DNA of 64,000 nt from Desulfamplus sp. (GTDB taxonomy: Bacteria > Desulfobacterota > Desulfobacteria > Desulfobacterales > Desulfobacteraceae), in the NCBI GenBank assembly GCA_015232455.1, contig JADFZQ010000004.1, positions 183,601 to 247,600 on the forward strand, written 5' to 3'. Of the stretch, positions 42,839-51,867 are shown one piece after another (the stretch's first letter is position 1; every line of letters starts with the position of its first letter). The position numbers and the translations under genes are program-made. The notes beneath the pieces were generated by a model, which ran no database searches, was not told where the DNA came from, and saw nothing but the letters and a program-made list of their open reading frames with translations.

Positions 42839-45649
42839 CTATATTATCTCTGCATCAGCTACGCTAACCCAACCTATTTTATCTTTGGAAAAAAATATTT
42901 TCAGATAATTATCTTTTATCTCTTCAACTCTTACTTTTGTTCCTGAATGGAGAATAAAAAGCTGGGTTGCATCTTTTGAATTGCCAGACCTAACCGATGC
43001 CTCTTTTGAGACAACAATGGCAAATTGGTTAAAGTAGTTACTATAATATAAATAAAAAGATGTGCAGCCAGCAAAAACAAGAGCTAAAAAGATAATAACA
43101 CCTGCTGGAGTAAAGATTTTTTTTCTCTTAGGTACTCTTAATCCTGAATAGATGAAAAATATAAAAGATAAGGCAATTGCAAGATACTGAATAATTTGGG
43201 GTGGAAAATAATCTTTCCAAAAAAATATAAGCTCTGAAATATCAAAATTTTCGTTCAAATCAGTTACAAAACCTCTTGCATAATCAAGGTTAAAGCGTAA
43301 ATCAGGATCAAGGGGAATCTCTTTTTTTGCCCGTTCATACCACAAAATCGCACGCCCTACATCGCCTGCTTTGATGTAGGCATTGCCAAGATTGTAGTAT
43401 AGGTAAGGATTTTTGATCCCTTCTGTTTGTGTTTTATCGTAACTGTTGCTTCCACTATCAATAACTTTCCCCTGTACAATTGATAAAAATTTCTCTGCTG
43501 CTGTCTGAAAATCGCCGTTGTGATAGGCTTTTACCCCTTCAAGAAAGAGAGTTCCTGATTTAAGATTTTCTACTGCTTTAACGCCTTCTGTTGATTTCAG
43601 ATTTTCTGGTTTAGAAATTTCTGATTGATCGGCATAAACTTTTTCAGGATAGAGTGGCAGCAGAAAAAGCTCAAGTATAAGAGTTGAAATAAATACAACA
43701 GCAACTCCAACAAGAATTTGAAATAATTTTTCAACTCTTTGAAGAAGTTGCTCACAATATTCAGGGTTATTTTGTTGTCTGCCATATCTTGCTGATTCAA
43801 TTTCACTTAAGATATTTGTAACTTCCATAGCAACTTTTGGATCAGAGCCAGAATCAGTTAGAATTTTAGTTGCCTCATCTGCTGTTATAGCTGAGATTGA
43901 TTCACTTTTTAAATTACTTTTAGATATAACCATTGCAATTAGAGCGTCATGGAGAAATTTAAAAAAATTGTTTAAGCTAACATTTTTTAGTTCCTTAACC
44001 TTTAAACTATCTGATGCTGCTTTTAAGCTCTTTTTTGCCTTTTTTAACACTATCTCTGATATTGAACTCTCTCTTTTTCCAATTGCCACAGCCACTTTAA
44101 ATATTAAAAATAGAAGGCATGGCAGAAAAAATAGAGATAAAAACATTGTAAATGAAAGCTCTTTTTTGTTTGAAAGAACAGAGACATCTTCTTTAATTGA
44201 TAAAATATCTTTGCCTGTAAATTCAACACTCTTTTTTTTCACAACCATCTTGTTATTAGATGAGTTTATTGAGCTTATCCCTGTATCGTTTCCACTCTGA
44301 CTTTCAGAGTTAGAACCTTTAGACTCATTATTACTATTTGTTTGCTGCTCTTCTTTTAAGTTTTCTACTTCAACAGCAATCTCATTTGTGGATATAGTCT
44401 CATATTTATGCTTTGAGACATTAAAAAACGATAAAACAATCGGCTTGATTATATATTTTCCTGATTTTATAGGGACAATCGCTTTTTTAAATATTTTTTT
44501 GCCGCTATAACCTTCAAGAGAGAGCTGAATCGACTCTTCTGGCGAATCATCATACACTTTAAAATCAGAAGGGATTAAAACTGATGGAGCTTTTGCATCC
44601 ATGATGTTCCCTTTTCCTGAAATGGTGATAGTTAAAGTTGCAGAATCACCGATTTTGAGTTTAGAGTTGTCTAAATTTGCCTCAATAGAGAAATTGCCAA
44701 CAAGTCCAGAAAATGGGATATTGTCTGATACACCAGAATTTTTTGAAAAGCTATTAGACGAAGAAGAACTATTAAGTGAAGAGCTACCAGATGAAGAGTT
44801 GAAAGTGTAGGAAGGCAACTGTTCAACTTTAACTGCTATAGGTTCAGTTGCAAATTGTCTTGTTTCGCTTCTGCCAAACGAGAAAACACCATTATTTGAA
44901 AAAAATGGGTCATCAAACGGGTCTGGAAAACCGCTTCGGTTATTTCGCCTTACAGGTACATCGCAAACTATAACTGCTGGCTCAATCTCAATTTCTCCTG
45001 CTGTTTCAGGAATAATAACGTAATTTATCTCTGTAACATAATATAGCCTGCCGTTGATTGTCTCTTTGTAGCTCTTTCTCTCCCCAGCCTCTTTTGCAGT
45101 AAATCCCTTAAAAGATGGAGGCTGAAGTGATGCGTTAGATAATTTGACAGCACTGTAAAACCTTAATTGATAGACAGCTTGTTCGCCTGTAAAAAGCGAA
45201 GTTCTTGAAATGCCAGACTCAACAAAAATATCTTTTAAGCCTTTATCTTTATGAGTTGTAGATTGCCCTGACACCTCAATTGTAATCTCTTGTGTTTCAT
45301 AAATCTTGTTATCATACTCAACCTTGAGAGGCGGAATTTTTAAAGTTCCTACTTTTTTTGGAATCAAGCTATATGTAGTAGTAACAGATTTAGAATATTT
45401 ACCGTTGATTATTGATATATTGCTGCTGCTGCTTTGCGACACAATAGTAAAATCGGCTATTGCTGAAGTATCTACTTCACCTTCGCCCTCTTCAAATAAC
45501 ACTGAAAGGGCAATTGAATCGTTGATTGATATGCTGTTTCTATCAACTTGTGCAGTTACGTTAAAACAAAATCCTTTTATAGGGTTAATCAACAAAAATG
45601 AGATGGTTAGAATAACTAATTTTAATACTTTTAGGTCCATATCTACCAA
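42839..45649 (-). CDS. BatD-BatE fusion protein
   Basis: 936 residues. A signal peptide (~8-28) leads to a large periplasmic BatD region (~30-440) of beta-rich repeats (LSVLFEEGEGEVDTSAIADFTIVSQ; GSSSLNSSSSSNSFSKNSG linker), a transmembrane helix near 500-525 and a helical segment. A second transmembrane helix follows (~650), then a BatE-like module: TPR repeats (GVKAYHNGDFQTAAEKFL; YYNLGNAYIKAGDVGRAILWYERA), two helices (~805-870) and a C-terminal SH3-like domain (VVSKEASVRSGNSKDATQLFILHSGTKV). Separate batD and batE genes are more usual. It overlaps batC by 7 nt. The serine-rich stretches are low complexity. Confidence 0.88.
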   Translation of the reverse strand: MVDMDLKVLKLVILTISFLLINPIKGFCFNVTAQVDRNSISINDSIALSVLFEEGEGEVDTSAIADFTIVSQSSSSNISIINGKYSKSVTTTYSLIPKKVGTLKIPPLKVEYDNKIYETQEITIEVSGQSTTHKDKGLKDIFVESGISRTSLFTGEQAVYQLRFYSAVKLSNASLQPPSFKGFTAKEAGERKSYKETINGRLYYVTEINYVIIPETAGEIEIEPAVIVCDVPVRRNNRSGFPDPFDDPFFSNNGVFSFGRSETRQFATEPIAVKVEQLPSYTFNSSSGSSSLNSSSSSNSFSKNSGVSDNIPFSGLVGNFSIEANLDNSKLKIGDSATLTITISGKGNIMDAKAPSVLIPSDFKVYDDSPEESIQLSLEGYSGKKIFKKAIVPIKSGKYIIKPIVLSFFNVSKHKYETISTNEIAVEVENLKEEQQTNSNNESKGSNSESQSGNDTGISSINSSNNKMVVKKKSVEFTGKDILSIKEDVSVLSNKKELSFTMFLSLFFLPCLLFLIFKVAVAIGKRESSISEIVLKKAKKSLKAASDSLKVKELKNVSLNNFFKFLHDALIAMVISKSNLKSESISAITADEATKILTDSGSDPKVAMEVTNILSEIESARYGRQQNNPEYCEQLLQRVEKLFQILVGVAVVFISTLILELFLLPLYPEKVYADQSEISKPENLKSTEGVKAVENLKSGTLFLEGVKAYHNGDFQTAAEKFLSIVQGKVIDSGSNSYDKTQTEGIKNPYLYYNLGNAYIKAGDVGRAILWYERAKKEIPLDPDLRFNLDYARGFVTDLNENFDISELIFFWKDYFPPQIIQYLAIALSFIFFIYSGLRVPKRKKIFTPAGVIIFLALVFAGCTSFYLYYSNYFNQFAIVVSKEASVRSGNSKDATQLFILHSGTKVRVEEIKDNYLKIFFSKDKIGWVSVADAEII

Positions 45650-46563
45650 TCCTTTAACACTGGCTGCTCACTATATACAGGCATCATTGCACTGCCGGGT
45701 TTATCTTCAAGTCTATTAAGAAGATGCTCGCGACTCTGCTGATTCTCACCTTTTTCAGAGTTTTTTTCTTTACTTTCTCCTGTTTGTTTTTCTACTTGTT
45801 TTGAATCTTTAGGCTGTTGTTGCTCTCCATTTTGTTCTTGCTGCTTTTTATCTTGATTTTGTTGCTGCTCTTGGTTTTGCTGATGTTCGTTTTGCTGCTG
45901 TTCTTGATTCTTTTTATCTTGTTCAGCCTTGTTTTGTTGTTCTTGCTCTTTATCACCTTGATTCTGCTTATTCTGTTCTTTTTTATCTTTATCTTGATTC
46001 TCTTTGCTCTGTTCTTTTTTATTATCCTTCTCTTCTTTATCCTTATTCTCTTTTTTATCCTGACTATCCTGATTCTGATTTTTATTATCTTGTTGATTCT
46101 GCTTTTTCTGCTCCTCTATCTTTTTCTTTACAAACTCTATATTTTCTTTTGCATCATTGTAAATTTGAGATGTTTTAGGAATCTGTTGAAACTCTTTAAC
46201 AGCACCTTCAAGGTCTCCCATTCTATATTTTGTATTTCCAAGATTGTAGATACTCTTTTCTCTAAGTAATTTTGTATCATCATCTTTACTATCCTTTAAA
46301 CTCTCTTTGGCTTTTGTAAAATTATTAAATGCTGCTTCATAATCTTCTTTTTTATAAGCTGCACTGCCAATATTGTAGTATAACTCTGGCAATTCTGGGC
46401 GTTGAAGCTGGGCGTCAATAAAGCTCTTCATCGCATCTTCATATTTTCCCTGTTCGTATGCTTCAATGCCTTTTTTGACACTCTTAGAACTGCTTGCAGA
46501 AACAGAATTGTGAGTCAACATAAGGCTCATAACAATAAGAATGAGGATATTAATACTTTTCAT
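45643..46563 (-). CDS. batC: BatC-type TPR protein with charged low-complexity region
   Basis: 306 residues. Signal peptide (MKSINILILIVMSLMLTHN...), three TPR-like repeats (~30-145: GIEAYEQGKYEDAMKSFIDA; YYNIGSAAYKKEDYEAAFNNF; YNLGNTKYRMGDLEGAVKEF) and ~125 residues of Gln/Lys/Glu/Asn/Asp only. The C-terminus reads LLNRLEDKPG then VLKDW, a tail I recognise from BatC proteins. It probably sits in the periplasm as scaffold for BatA/BatB. Its DNA (45780-46130) is a long T/C-rich, near-repetitive tract on the plus strand, prone to slippage. Confidence 0.9.
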   Translation of the reverse strand: MKSINILILIVMSLMLTHNSVSASSSKSVKKGIEAYEQGKYEDAMKSFIDAQLQRPELPELYYNIGSAAYKKEDYEAAFNNFTKAKESLKDSKDDDTKLLREKSIYNLGNTKYRMGDLEGAVKEFQQIPKTSQIYNDAKENIEFVKKKIEEQKKQNQQDNKNQNQDSQDKKENKDKEEKDNKKEQSKENQDKDKKEQNKQNQGDKEQEQQNKAEQDKKNQEQQQNEHQQNQEQQQNQDKKQQEQNGEQQQPKDSKQVEKQTGESKEKNSEKGENQQSREHLLNRLEDKPGSAMMPVYSEQPVLKDW

Positions 46564-46631
46564 AAACAGATACCCTAATAATATTTGAACGACCTAAAGT
46601 GCACAGGGTTGTTAAACTATAACCTAAATCA

Positions 46632-46691
46632 TCCCCAGCTCTCCTGCCCTCTTGGGGCAGAGAGGCTAATAGGAATTGCCAATCTATTTAT
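46632..46691. repeat. C-rich hairpin element with AATAGGAA tail, intergenic copy
   Basis: A hairpin of the CTCTCCTGCCC / GGGGCAGAGAG type (~46636-46663) is followed by a 27-nt tail (46668-46694 region, AATAGGAATTGCCAAT...). The tail matches the tail after the GC-rich hairpin inside the megasynthase gene (56839-56865) at 24 of 27 positions. It lies between cmk and batC and may add to termination of the hisC-cmk transcript, though no T run follows. Confidence 0.6.
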
Positions 46692-46699
46692 CTGGAATA

Positions 46700-47377
46700 C
46701 TATAGCTGCATATAAGCTGCTATTTTATCAACTACTTGTTCTGGTGTAAGTTCTGTTGAATCAATCATAATTGCATCTTCTGCTGGTTTCAAAGGAGCAA
46801 TATTTCGTGATGAGTCGTTTCTATCTCTTAAAGCTATAGATTGTTCAATTTCAGGCAGGGTTTGTTTTTGTTCCACATCTTTTATAACACTTTCGTTGTA
46901 ACGTCTTAATGCTCTTATCTCTAAATCTGCTGAAAGGAAAAATTTATAGCTTGCATCTGGAAACACAACTGTTCCCATGTCTCTGCCTTCAAAAACCGCA
47001 TCATTGTTCTTTGCAATCTCCCTTTGAAAACCAAGCAATGCCTGACGCACAGCTTTTTTAGCCGATAAATCAGAGGATATCATGGTAATCTCTGGCGTTC
47101 GTATATAATCGGTAATATCTTGACCAGAACTAAAAAGCCGATACACCCCTTCTGGCTGAAGTTTTAATTCAAACGAAATTGATGATAGAAGTGCATCAAG
47201 TTCGTCATCATTATGCCAGTTTAGACCGCAACGACAAACTTCATAGGCAACGCCTCTATAAAGAGAACCAGTATCAACATACGCACAACCAAGACGGGCG
47301 GCAAGTAATTTGCTTACAGTTGTTTTACCGGCTCCCGCAGGTCCGTCAATAGTAATAATTCTTGTTGTCTTTTTCAT
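46700..47377 (-). CDS. cmk: cytidylate kinase
   Basis: Phosphorylates CMP and dCMP. The 225 residues have P-loop IDGPAGAGKTT (10-20), the substrate region YVDTGSLYRGVAYEV, and the NMPbind/lid segments FEGRDMGTVVFPDA and LRDRNDSSRNIAPLKPAEDAIMIDST. Length is standard. It follows hisC by 51 nt on the same strand; rpsA, often next to cmk in other bacteria, is far away at 9261. Confidence 0.95.
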   Translation of the reverse strand: MKKTTRIITIDGPAGAGKTTVSKLLAARLGCAYVDTGSLYRGVAYEVCRCGLNWHNDDELDALLSSISFELKLQPEGVYRLFSSGQDITDYIRTPEITMISSDLSAKKAVRQALLGFQREIAKNNDAVFEGRDMGTVVFPDASYKFFLSADLEIRALRRYNESVIKDVEQKQTLPEIEQSIALRDRNDSSRNIAPLKPAEDAIMIDSTELTPEQVVDKIAAYMQL

Positions 47378-47428
47378 ATCTATTTTTTGTTGTTAATTTG
47401 CTTTTTGTTATTTTTAGATAAAATGGGA

Positions 47429-48517
47429 TTATAAAGAGAGAACCTTTTTGAGAGCCTCGATAAATGCTCTGTTTTCTTCTGGTAAACCAGCACTGATTCT
47501 TAAACATGATGGGAAACCATAGGATTTCATTGAACGAGTGATTATGCCATGTTTAAGCATCTCTTTAAAAACTTCTGTAGCATCTTTTTTTACATCAAGA
47601 AGGAAAAAATTTGCCTGAGTAGGAAAAGTTTTAATGCCCATTTCAGATAATTCATTCACAAGATAATCAATGCCTTGGTGCATTATATTTATACCATTTT
47701 TTAAAAACTCATAATCAGCAAGAGCTGCGGCAGCAGCAACTTGAGCAAGAGAGTTTACATTAAATGGCTGCCTTATCCTGTGTAGAACTGATGCAATCTC
47801 TTGATCCATTATACCATATCCAACTCTGAATCCTGCAAGTCCATAAGCCTTAGAAAAGGTGCGGAGAGTAACAATATTACTTTCTAAATTGCTTGCAAGG
47901 CTGTTAAATATATTTGGGTCTCTTGCAAATTCAATATATGCCTCATCAACAATCACAATGATATTTTTAGGAATTTTTGCCATGAACTTATTAAATTGAT
48001 TAGTTGTAAAGTGGCTTCCAGTTGGATTATTAGGGTTTGTTAGAAATATCATAGCTGTTTTTTCTGTTACAGCGTCAGCTAAAGCATCAAGGTCAATTTC
48101 AAGCCCGTTTAATGGAATCATAACAGGGGTTCCACCAGATGTTTTCACTGAAATCTCATACATCAAAAATGATGGTAAAGGCATAAGAGCTTCTTTTCCA
48201 GAACCAAGAAAAGCATGAGCAAGAAGAGCGATAATATCGTCAGAGCCGTTGCCTACAATAATATTTTCATTTTTTACGTTAAAACGCTCTGCAAGTTTAG
48301 ATGTCAATTTGAATGCACTTCCATCAGGATAGCGATTCATTGAAGCAAGGTGTTCACCAATTGCCTTGATAGCTAAAGGAGATGGACCAACAGGGTTTTC
48401 ATTAGAGGCAAGTTTAACAATATTTTTAATACCATACTCTCTTTCAAGCTCATCAATTGGCTTTCCGGGTTCGTATGGTTTAATTGACATGATGTAGTCT
48501 GGAACATTAAATTTCAT
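47429..48517 (-). CDS. hisC: histidinol-phosphate aminotransferase
   Basis: PLP-dependent aminotransferase of histidine synthesis (fold type I). The 362 residues include KLASNENPVGPSP (35-47), NPNNPTGSHF (161-170), IVDEAYIEFA (189-198), and the PLP lysine K223 in TLRTFSKAYGLAGFRVGYG. The C-terminal RISAGLPEENRAFIEAL fits. A hisC-cmk pairing is common in deltaproteobacteria. No other his genes are in the window. A role in other aromatic aminotransfer cannot be excluded. Confidence 0.93.
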   Translation of the reverse strand: MKFNVPDYIMSIKPYEPGKPIDELEREYGIKNIVKLASNENPVGPSPLAIKAIGEHLASMNRYPDGSAFKLTSKLAERFNVKNENIIVGNGSDDIIALLAHAFLGSGKEALMPLPSFLMYEISVKTSGGTPVMIPLNGLEIDLDALADAVTEKTAMIFLTNPNNPTGSHFTTNQFNKFMAKIPKNIIVIVDEAYIEFARDPNIFNSLASNLESNIVTLRTFSKAYGLAGFRVGYGIMDQEIASVLHRIRQPFNVNSLAQVAAAAALADYEFLKNGINIMHQGIDYLVNELSEMGIKTFPTQANFFLLDVKKDATEVFKEMLKHGIITRSMKSYGFPSCLRISAGLPEENRAFIEALKKVLSL

Positions 48518-48815
48518 ATAAAACTCCCAAAAGAACAGCCATAGTCAACATACAGTTCAAACATTTAATCAATCTAAGTTAGAAAAGTCATGGACAACGC
48601 TGTAATAAAAATTAAAGGTGTGATAAAAAACGATTTAAACTTAATCAAATTTAATAGAAAGTGGATAATTTATTGAGCTTTCTATTTATTGTCAACTTTT
48701 TTGATTGCGAAGCTCGGGTTCATAACCCGCCACTTGCGGCGGGGAGTTTCATTTAGTGTCAAAAATAGAGATTTATAATATTAGCGATTCAAGATAAAGA
48801 TCAGGATATAAAAAT
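48518..48815. promoter_or_regulatory. divergent hisC / NamZ intergenic region with two mutually exclusive hairpins
   Basis: 298 nt without a gene. At 48715-48729 CGGGTT-CAT-AACCCG forms one hairpin; at 48726-48743 CCCGCC-ACTTGC-GGCGGG forms another that shares CCCG, so only one can form at a time. They lie 73-101 nt before the NamZ-like start on the plus strand. This could be a switch in the leader or a GC-rich repeat. The remainder is AT-rich with nothing recognisable. Confidence 0.45.
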
Positions 48816-50069
48816 ATGCAGCACGGTTTACACAATGACGCAATAAAAAATTTTGATAAGGTAATTACAGGGCTTGAAAATTTATGTGGGAAATATGAGT
48901 TAAGCTCTATTTACAGAGAGAAACTTAAAGGGAAAAGATTAGGATTGCTCGCAAATCCAGCCTCTGTTGATTCATATTTTAGACACGCCTCAAGTTTGAT
49001 AAACAAGATATATCCAGATCAACTTAAAGCTCTTTTTTCGCCTCAGCATGGCTTTTATGCGGAAAAGCAAGATAACATGGTTGAATCAGCCCACTCAATT
49101 GATCCTATTCTCAAAATTCCAATATTTAGCCTCTACAGCACAACACGTATTCCAACAAAAGAGATGTTTGATCTAATTGACACATTAATTGTTGATATTC
49201 AAGATGTAGGGACACGTGTATATACATTTATCTATACCATCTCATATTGTCTTGAAGTTGCTGCAAAGTATGGCAAGGAGGTTGTTATTTTAGACCGTCC
49301 AAATCCGATTGGGGGATTGAATGTGGAAGGAAATATTCTAAAAAGCGAATATTCATCATTTGTTGGAAGATTTCCAATTCCCATGCGGCACGGCATGACA
49401 GTTGGCGAAATTGCAACCCTCTTTAATTCTGAATTTATCGTAGAAAAAAAGTGTGATTTAGCAATTATTCCAATGGTTGGTTGGAAGAGAAAGATGCTCT
49501 TTCCAGATACTAAACTTCCATGGATTCCACCTTCCCCAAATCTTCCAAACCCATTTTCAGCTTTAGTCTATCCTGGACAAGTTATTTGGGAAGGAACAAA
49601 TATTTCTGAAGGCAGAGGCACAACACAACCGTTTGAGATATTTGGCTCTCCTTTTATTGACACGGAAAAAATATTTAAAGCCCTTATGGAGAAGGTTCAA
49701 AGCCCTGTAGGTGATATAAAAGGCTTTGTATTAAGACCAATTGCATTTGAGCCAACATCAGGAAAATGGCAGGGTAAGGTTTGCTATGGATTTCAGATAC
49801 ACGTTGTTGAACCATACGCATTTAAGCCGTATAAAACTTCGCTATTTCTTCTTCAGCAAATTATAAAGCATCACTTTGATCAATTTAGGTGGAAAGAGCC
49901 ACCTTACGAATATGAATATGTGAAACTTCCAATTGATCTGATACTTGGAGACAAAGAGTTGAGAGAAGCTCTTGAAAACTTTGAAAATATAGATGCTATT
50001 GAAGAGTCATGGCAAGATGAGCTTGAGAAGTTTAAAAAGATGAGCAGGAAATTTTATATTTATGAGTGA
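48816..50069 (+). CDS. DUF1343 / NamZ-like exo-beta-N-acetylmuramidase family protein
   Basis: 417 residues. The DUF1343 core is clear: KLKGKRLGLLANPASVDS, LKALFSPQHGFYAEKQDN, DTLIVDIQDVGTRVYTFIYT, VVILDRPNPIGGLNVEGN, PMRHGMTVGEIATLFN and PWIPPSPNLPNPFSALVYPG. Characterised members (NamZ) release N-acetylmuramic acid from muropeptide sugar ends. No signal peptide is evident here, so location is uncertain. It overlaps rnhA by 8 nt. Confidence 0.88.
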   Translation: MQHGLHNDAIKNFDKVITGLENLCGKYELSSIYREKLKGKRLGLLANPASVDSYFRHASSLINKIYPDQLKALFSPQHGFYAEKQDNMVESAHSIDPILKIPIFSLYSTTRIPTKEMFDLIDTLIVDIQDVGTRVYTFIYTISYCLEVAAKYGKEVVILDRPNPIGGLNVEGNILKSEYSSFVGRFPIPMRHGMTVGEIATLFNSEFIVEKKCDLAIIPMVGWKRKMLFPDTKLPWIPPSPNLPNPFSALVYPGQVIWEGTNISEGRGTTQPFEIFGSPFIDTEKIFKALMEKVQSPVGDIKGFVLRPIAFEPTSGKWQGKVCYGFQIHVVEPYAFKPYKTSLFLLQQIIKHHFDQFRWKEPPYEYEYVKLPIDLILGDKELREALENFENIDAIEESWQDELEKFKKMSRKFYIYE

Positions 50070-50481
50070 AAATATCATAACCATATATACAGATGGAGCT
50101 TCATCAGGAAACCCAGGTCCAGGGGGAATTGGTATATTTTTAAAATATAATGAGCATGAAAAAGAGATATCTGAATCAATTGGGCATACTACAAATAACA
50201 TAGCAGAGTTGACAGCAATTAAAAGAGCATTGCTTGAGCTTAAGAGATACGATTTACCTGTGAGGCTTTATACAGACAGCAGCTATGCACTTGGGATATT
50301 AACCAAAAGATGGAAAGCAACAAAAAATCAGGAATTAGTAGCAGAAACAAGAGAGCTTATCAAAAAATTCAAAGATATTCGCTTTATTAAAACAAAGGGT
50401 CATGCTGGAGTTGTAGGCAATGAAAAAGCAGATGCTCTTGCGACACAGGCAATCAAGAAAATATCCTTAACAGGCAAATAA
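50062..50481 (+). CDS. rnhA: ribonuclease HI
   Basis: Cleaves RNA in RNA-DNA hybrids. The 139 residues carry the catalytic carboxylates: Asp in ITIYTDGASSGNPGPGG, Glu in NNIAELTAIKRAL, Asp in RLYTDSSYALGIL and Asp near GNEKADALA, with the His of KTKGHAG. Compact length fits the bacterial type without an HBD domain. The start overlaps the preceding gene by 8 nt; a palindromic terminator-like repeat begins 25 nt after the stop. Confidence 0.94.
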   Translation: MSENIITIYTDGASSGNPGPGGIGIFLKYNEHEKEISESIGHTTNNIAELTAIKRALLELKRYDLPVRLYTDSSYALGILTKRWKATKNQELVAETRELIKKFKDIRFIKTKGHAGVVGNEKADALATQAIKKISLTGK

Positions 50482-50505
50482 AGTATTTAAAAACAAACTG
50501 TTGTA

Positions 50506-50538
50506 AGATTTGACAACTTTTCAAAAGTTGTCAAATCT
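50506..50538. terminator. perfect 33-nt palindrome of the GATTTGACAAC family, probable bidirectional terminator
   Basis: AGATTTGACAACTTTT (50506-50521) is the exact complement of 50523-50538 around one C. A further half-arm, TTGTCAAATCTAT, follows at 50548. It lies between convergent rnhA and the 98-aa gene, the same position class as the copy at 24971. Confidence 0.75.
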
Positions 50539-50592
50539 ACCCACTATTGTCAAATCTATAGATTGGTTCTCAAAATTTCACCATATATTATT

Positions 50593-50889
50593 TTACATGC
50601 CTATGACTCTTAACCCCTCTTCAAGATCGTAATATGGTCTAATATCGTATTTATATCCAGTAATACCGATATAAACAGCCATATTATTCCCAAGTGCTTG
50701 TAACCCTTCTGCTAACTTCTCATTCTCAAGTTCATAAAAAGTGATAGAGTTAATACCATTATTTATATCAGCACAAATATATGGACCTTTTTTCTTAAGA
50801 TAATCTGGCAGCTTAGGTGCTGTTAAATAACGCTTCGCAACCTCTTTAGCACTTTCTGGTGGATAGACAACATTAGTAATTAAAATCAT
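50593..50889 (-). CDS. conserved small protein of unknown function, 98 aa
   Basis: 98 residues (MILITNVVYPPESAKEVAKRYLTAPKLPDYLKKKGPYICAD...YYDLEEGLRVIGM). The alternation of a short N-terminal strand, helix, and paired strands suggests an alpha-beta barrel of the ferredoxin-like class (inference). I believe homologues occur in other Desulfobacterales, but no function is known to me. It is preceded by AAGGAGAT 5 nt before ATG 50889, a strong ribosome site, supporting it as a real gene. The DNA around it is not unusual. Confidence 0.7.
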   Translation of the reverse strand: MILITNVVYPPESAKEVAKRYLTAPKLPDYLKKKGPYICADINNGINSITFYELENEKLAEGLQALGNNMAVYIGITGYKYDIRPYYDLEEGLRVIGM

Positions 50890-50937
50890 TTTATATCTCC
50901 TTATTTTGTTTTGTTAATGATGCCAACGGTCGATTTT

Positions 50938-51774
50938 TTAAATCTGCTCTGCTGTCAATGTAACTTCTCTACTTCCAAACATCACCTTACCGTTGCTGAT
51001 AATCAAAGGGTAACTTACACCACCTGCAAAGGTTAAAGTTTGAGATGTTTTTGTTGCTGGAATCTTAATACTCGTGCCTGTGGTTGTATTTTCTAAATAA
51101 ACCGTTGCACCAGAACGCCGGACAGTAAATCCAGAAGCTGATTCTTCAATATTTACAACATTTTCTCCAATAAAGTTGACACATTCAGCCTTTCCTCCAG
51201 ATTCTAAAGTAATTGTGTTACCGCCAGACCCAAACACCTTAACAGTTTCTCCAGAATTAACAGTTAGTGATGAGGATTGTGCTGTCAATACTTTGTAAGA
51301 TGTTCCTCCACTGCTGCCAAAAGATATTTGGGCAGTATTGCCTGTGATTGCAATCTCTTGCCCTGTAGTGTCTGAACCAGAGGCACTATTTTCAAGTGAT
51401 GCGGTTCCTGCTGCACTAGATTTGGCTTTGAGATTTATATAGGCAACAACGCCGTCATTTATAAGATTGTTGTTGGTGATGGAAAAAATACCAATTCTGA
51501 GCTTGTTGCCGTTTATGATGTTGCTGCTGATCTCTTTACCTGCACTTGTCCCAGCAGCCCCTATTTCAGCAGTTACAGATTCAAAAAGGTCTGGATTGTA
51601 TGCAATGTCAGAACTGATAGAAGCCAATTGCCCCCCGCTGCCTGCTAAGGTCAGAGCCAATTTAATGGTGCTGCCAGCAGTGGAATTTTTGCCTTTCAAT
51701 GTTAAAGTTGGTGTTGCAAAGGCGTTGGTGGAAATTGCAATTAGGCAAAATATAGTAAATATTATTTTTTTCAT
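50938..51774 (-). CDS. secreted cohesin-domain protein
   Basis: 278 residues from ATG 51774 (AAGGA 9-10 nt upstream). A signal peptide ends near TNAFA. Residues ~22-155 match a cohesin/carbohydrate-binding beta-sandwich (LKGKNSTAGSTIKLALTLAGSGGQLASISSDIAYNP; KLRIGIFSITNNNLINDGVVAYINLKAKSSAAG). The C-terminal ~110 residues form a serine/glycine/threonine beta-rich region (GFTVRRSGATVYLENTTTGTSIKIPATKTSQTLTFAGG) that looks like a surface-anchoring or adhesive repeat. A longer TTG frame (12 more residues) has no ribosome site. Cohesin domains outside cellulosomes often serve cell-surface assembly; the dockerin partner is not in the window. Confidence 0.75.
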   Translation of the reverse strand: MKKIIFTIFCLIAISTNAFATPTLTLKGKNSTAGSTIKLALTLAGSGGQLASISSDIAYNPDLFESVTAEIGAAGTSAGKEISSNIINGNKLRIGIFSITNNNLINDGVVAYINLKAKSSAAGTASLENSASGSDTTGQEIAITGNTAQISFGSSGGTSYKVLTAQSSSLTVNSGETVKVFGSGGNTITLESGGKAECVNFIGENVVNIEESASGFTVRRSGATVYLENTTTGTSIKIPATKTSQTLTFAGGVSYPLIISNGKVMFGSREVTLTAEQI

Positions 51775-51828
51775 GTTGTTGAGTCCTTTTTTAAATTTAT
51801 GAATTGTCAAAATTTTATTTATCCTGCC

Positions 51829-51860
51829 TTATCCTTTTATCTTGGGTATCCTGATTCAGA
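51829..51860. repeat. TGATTCAGA repeat, copy B
   Basis: 31 of 32 nt match 27747-27778, ending CCTGATTCAGA. It lies directly beside the transposase remnant at 51868-52166. Confidence 0.7.
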
Positions 51861-51867
51861 ATTTAGT

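Noticed and set aside
45817..46269. 150-codon plus-strand frame of Leu/Ile/Phe opposite batC
   Set aside because: It is the complement of the Gln/Lys/Glu tract of batC; membrane-like composition is an artefact of reading the antisense strand.
46632..46663. Rho-independent terminator for cmk
   Set aside because: The stem is imperfect and no T run follows on the minus strand; better explained as a member of the C-rich repeat family, although a termination role is not excluded.
48711..48745. Possible tRNA-like fold because of the GGTTCATAACC phrase
   Set aside because: No acceptor stem, anticodon arm or conserved T-loop sequence could be aligned; it is just overlapping hairpins.
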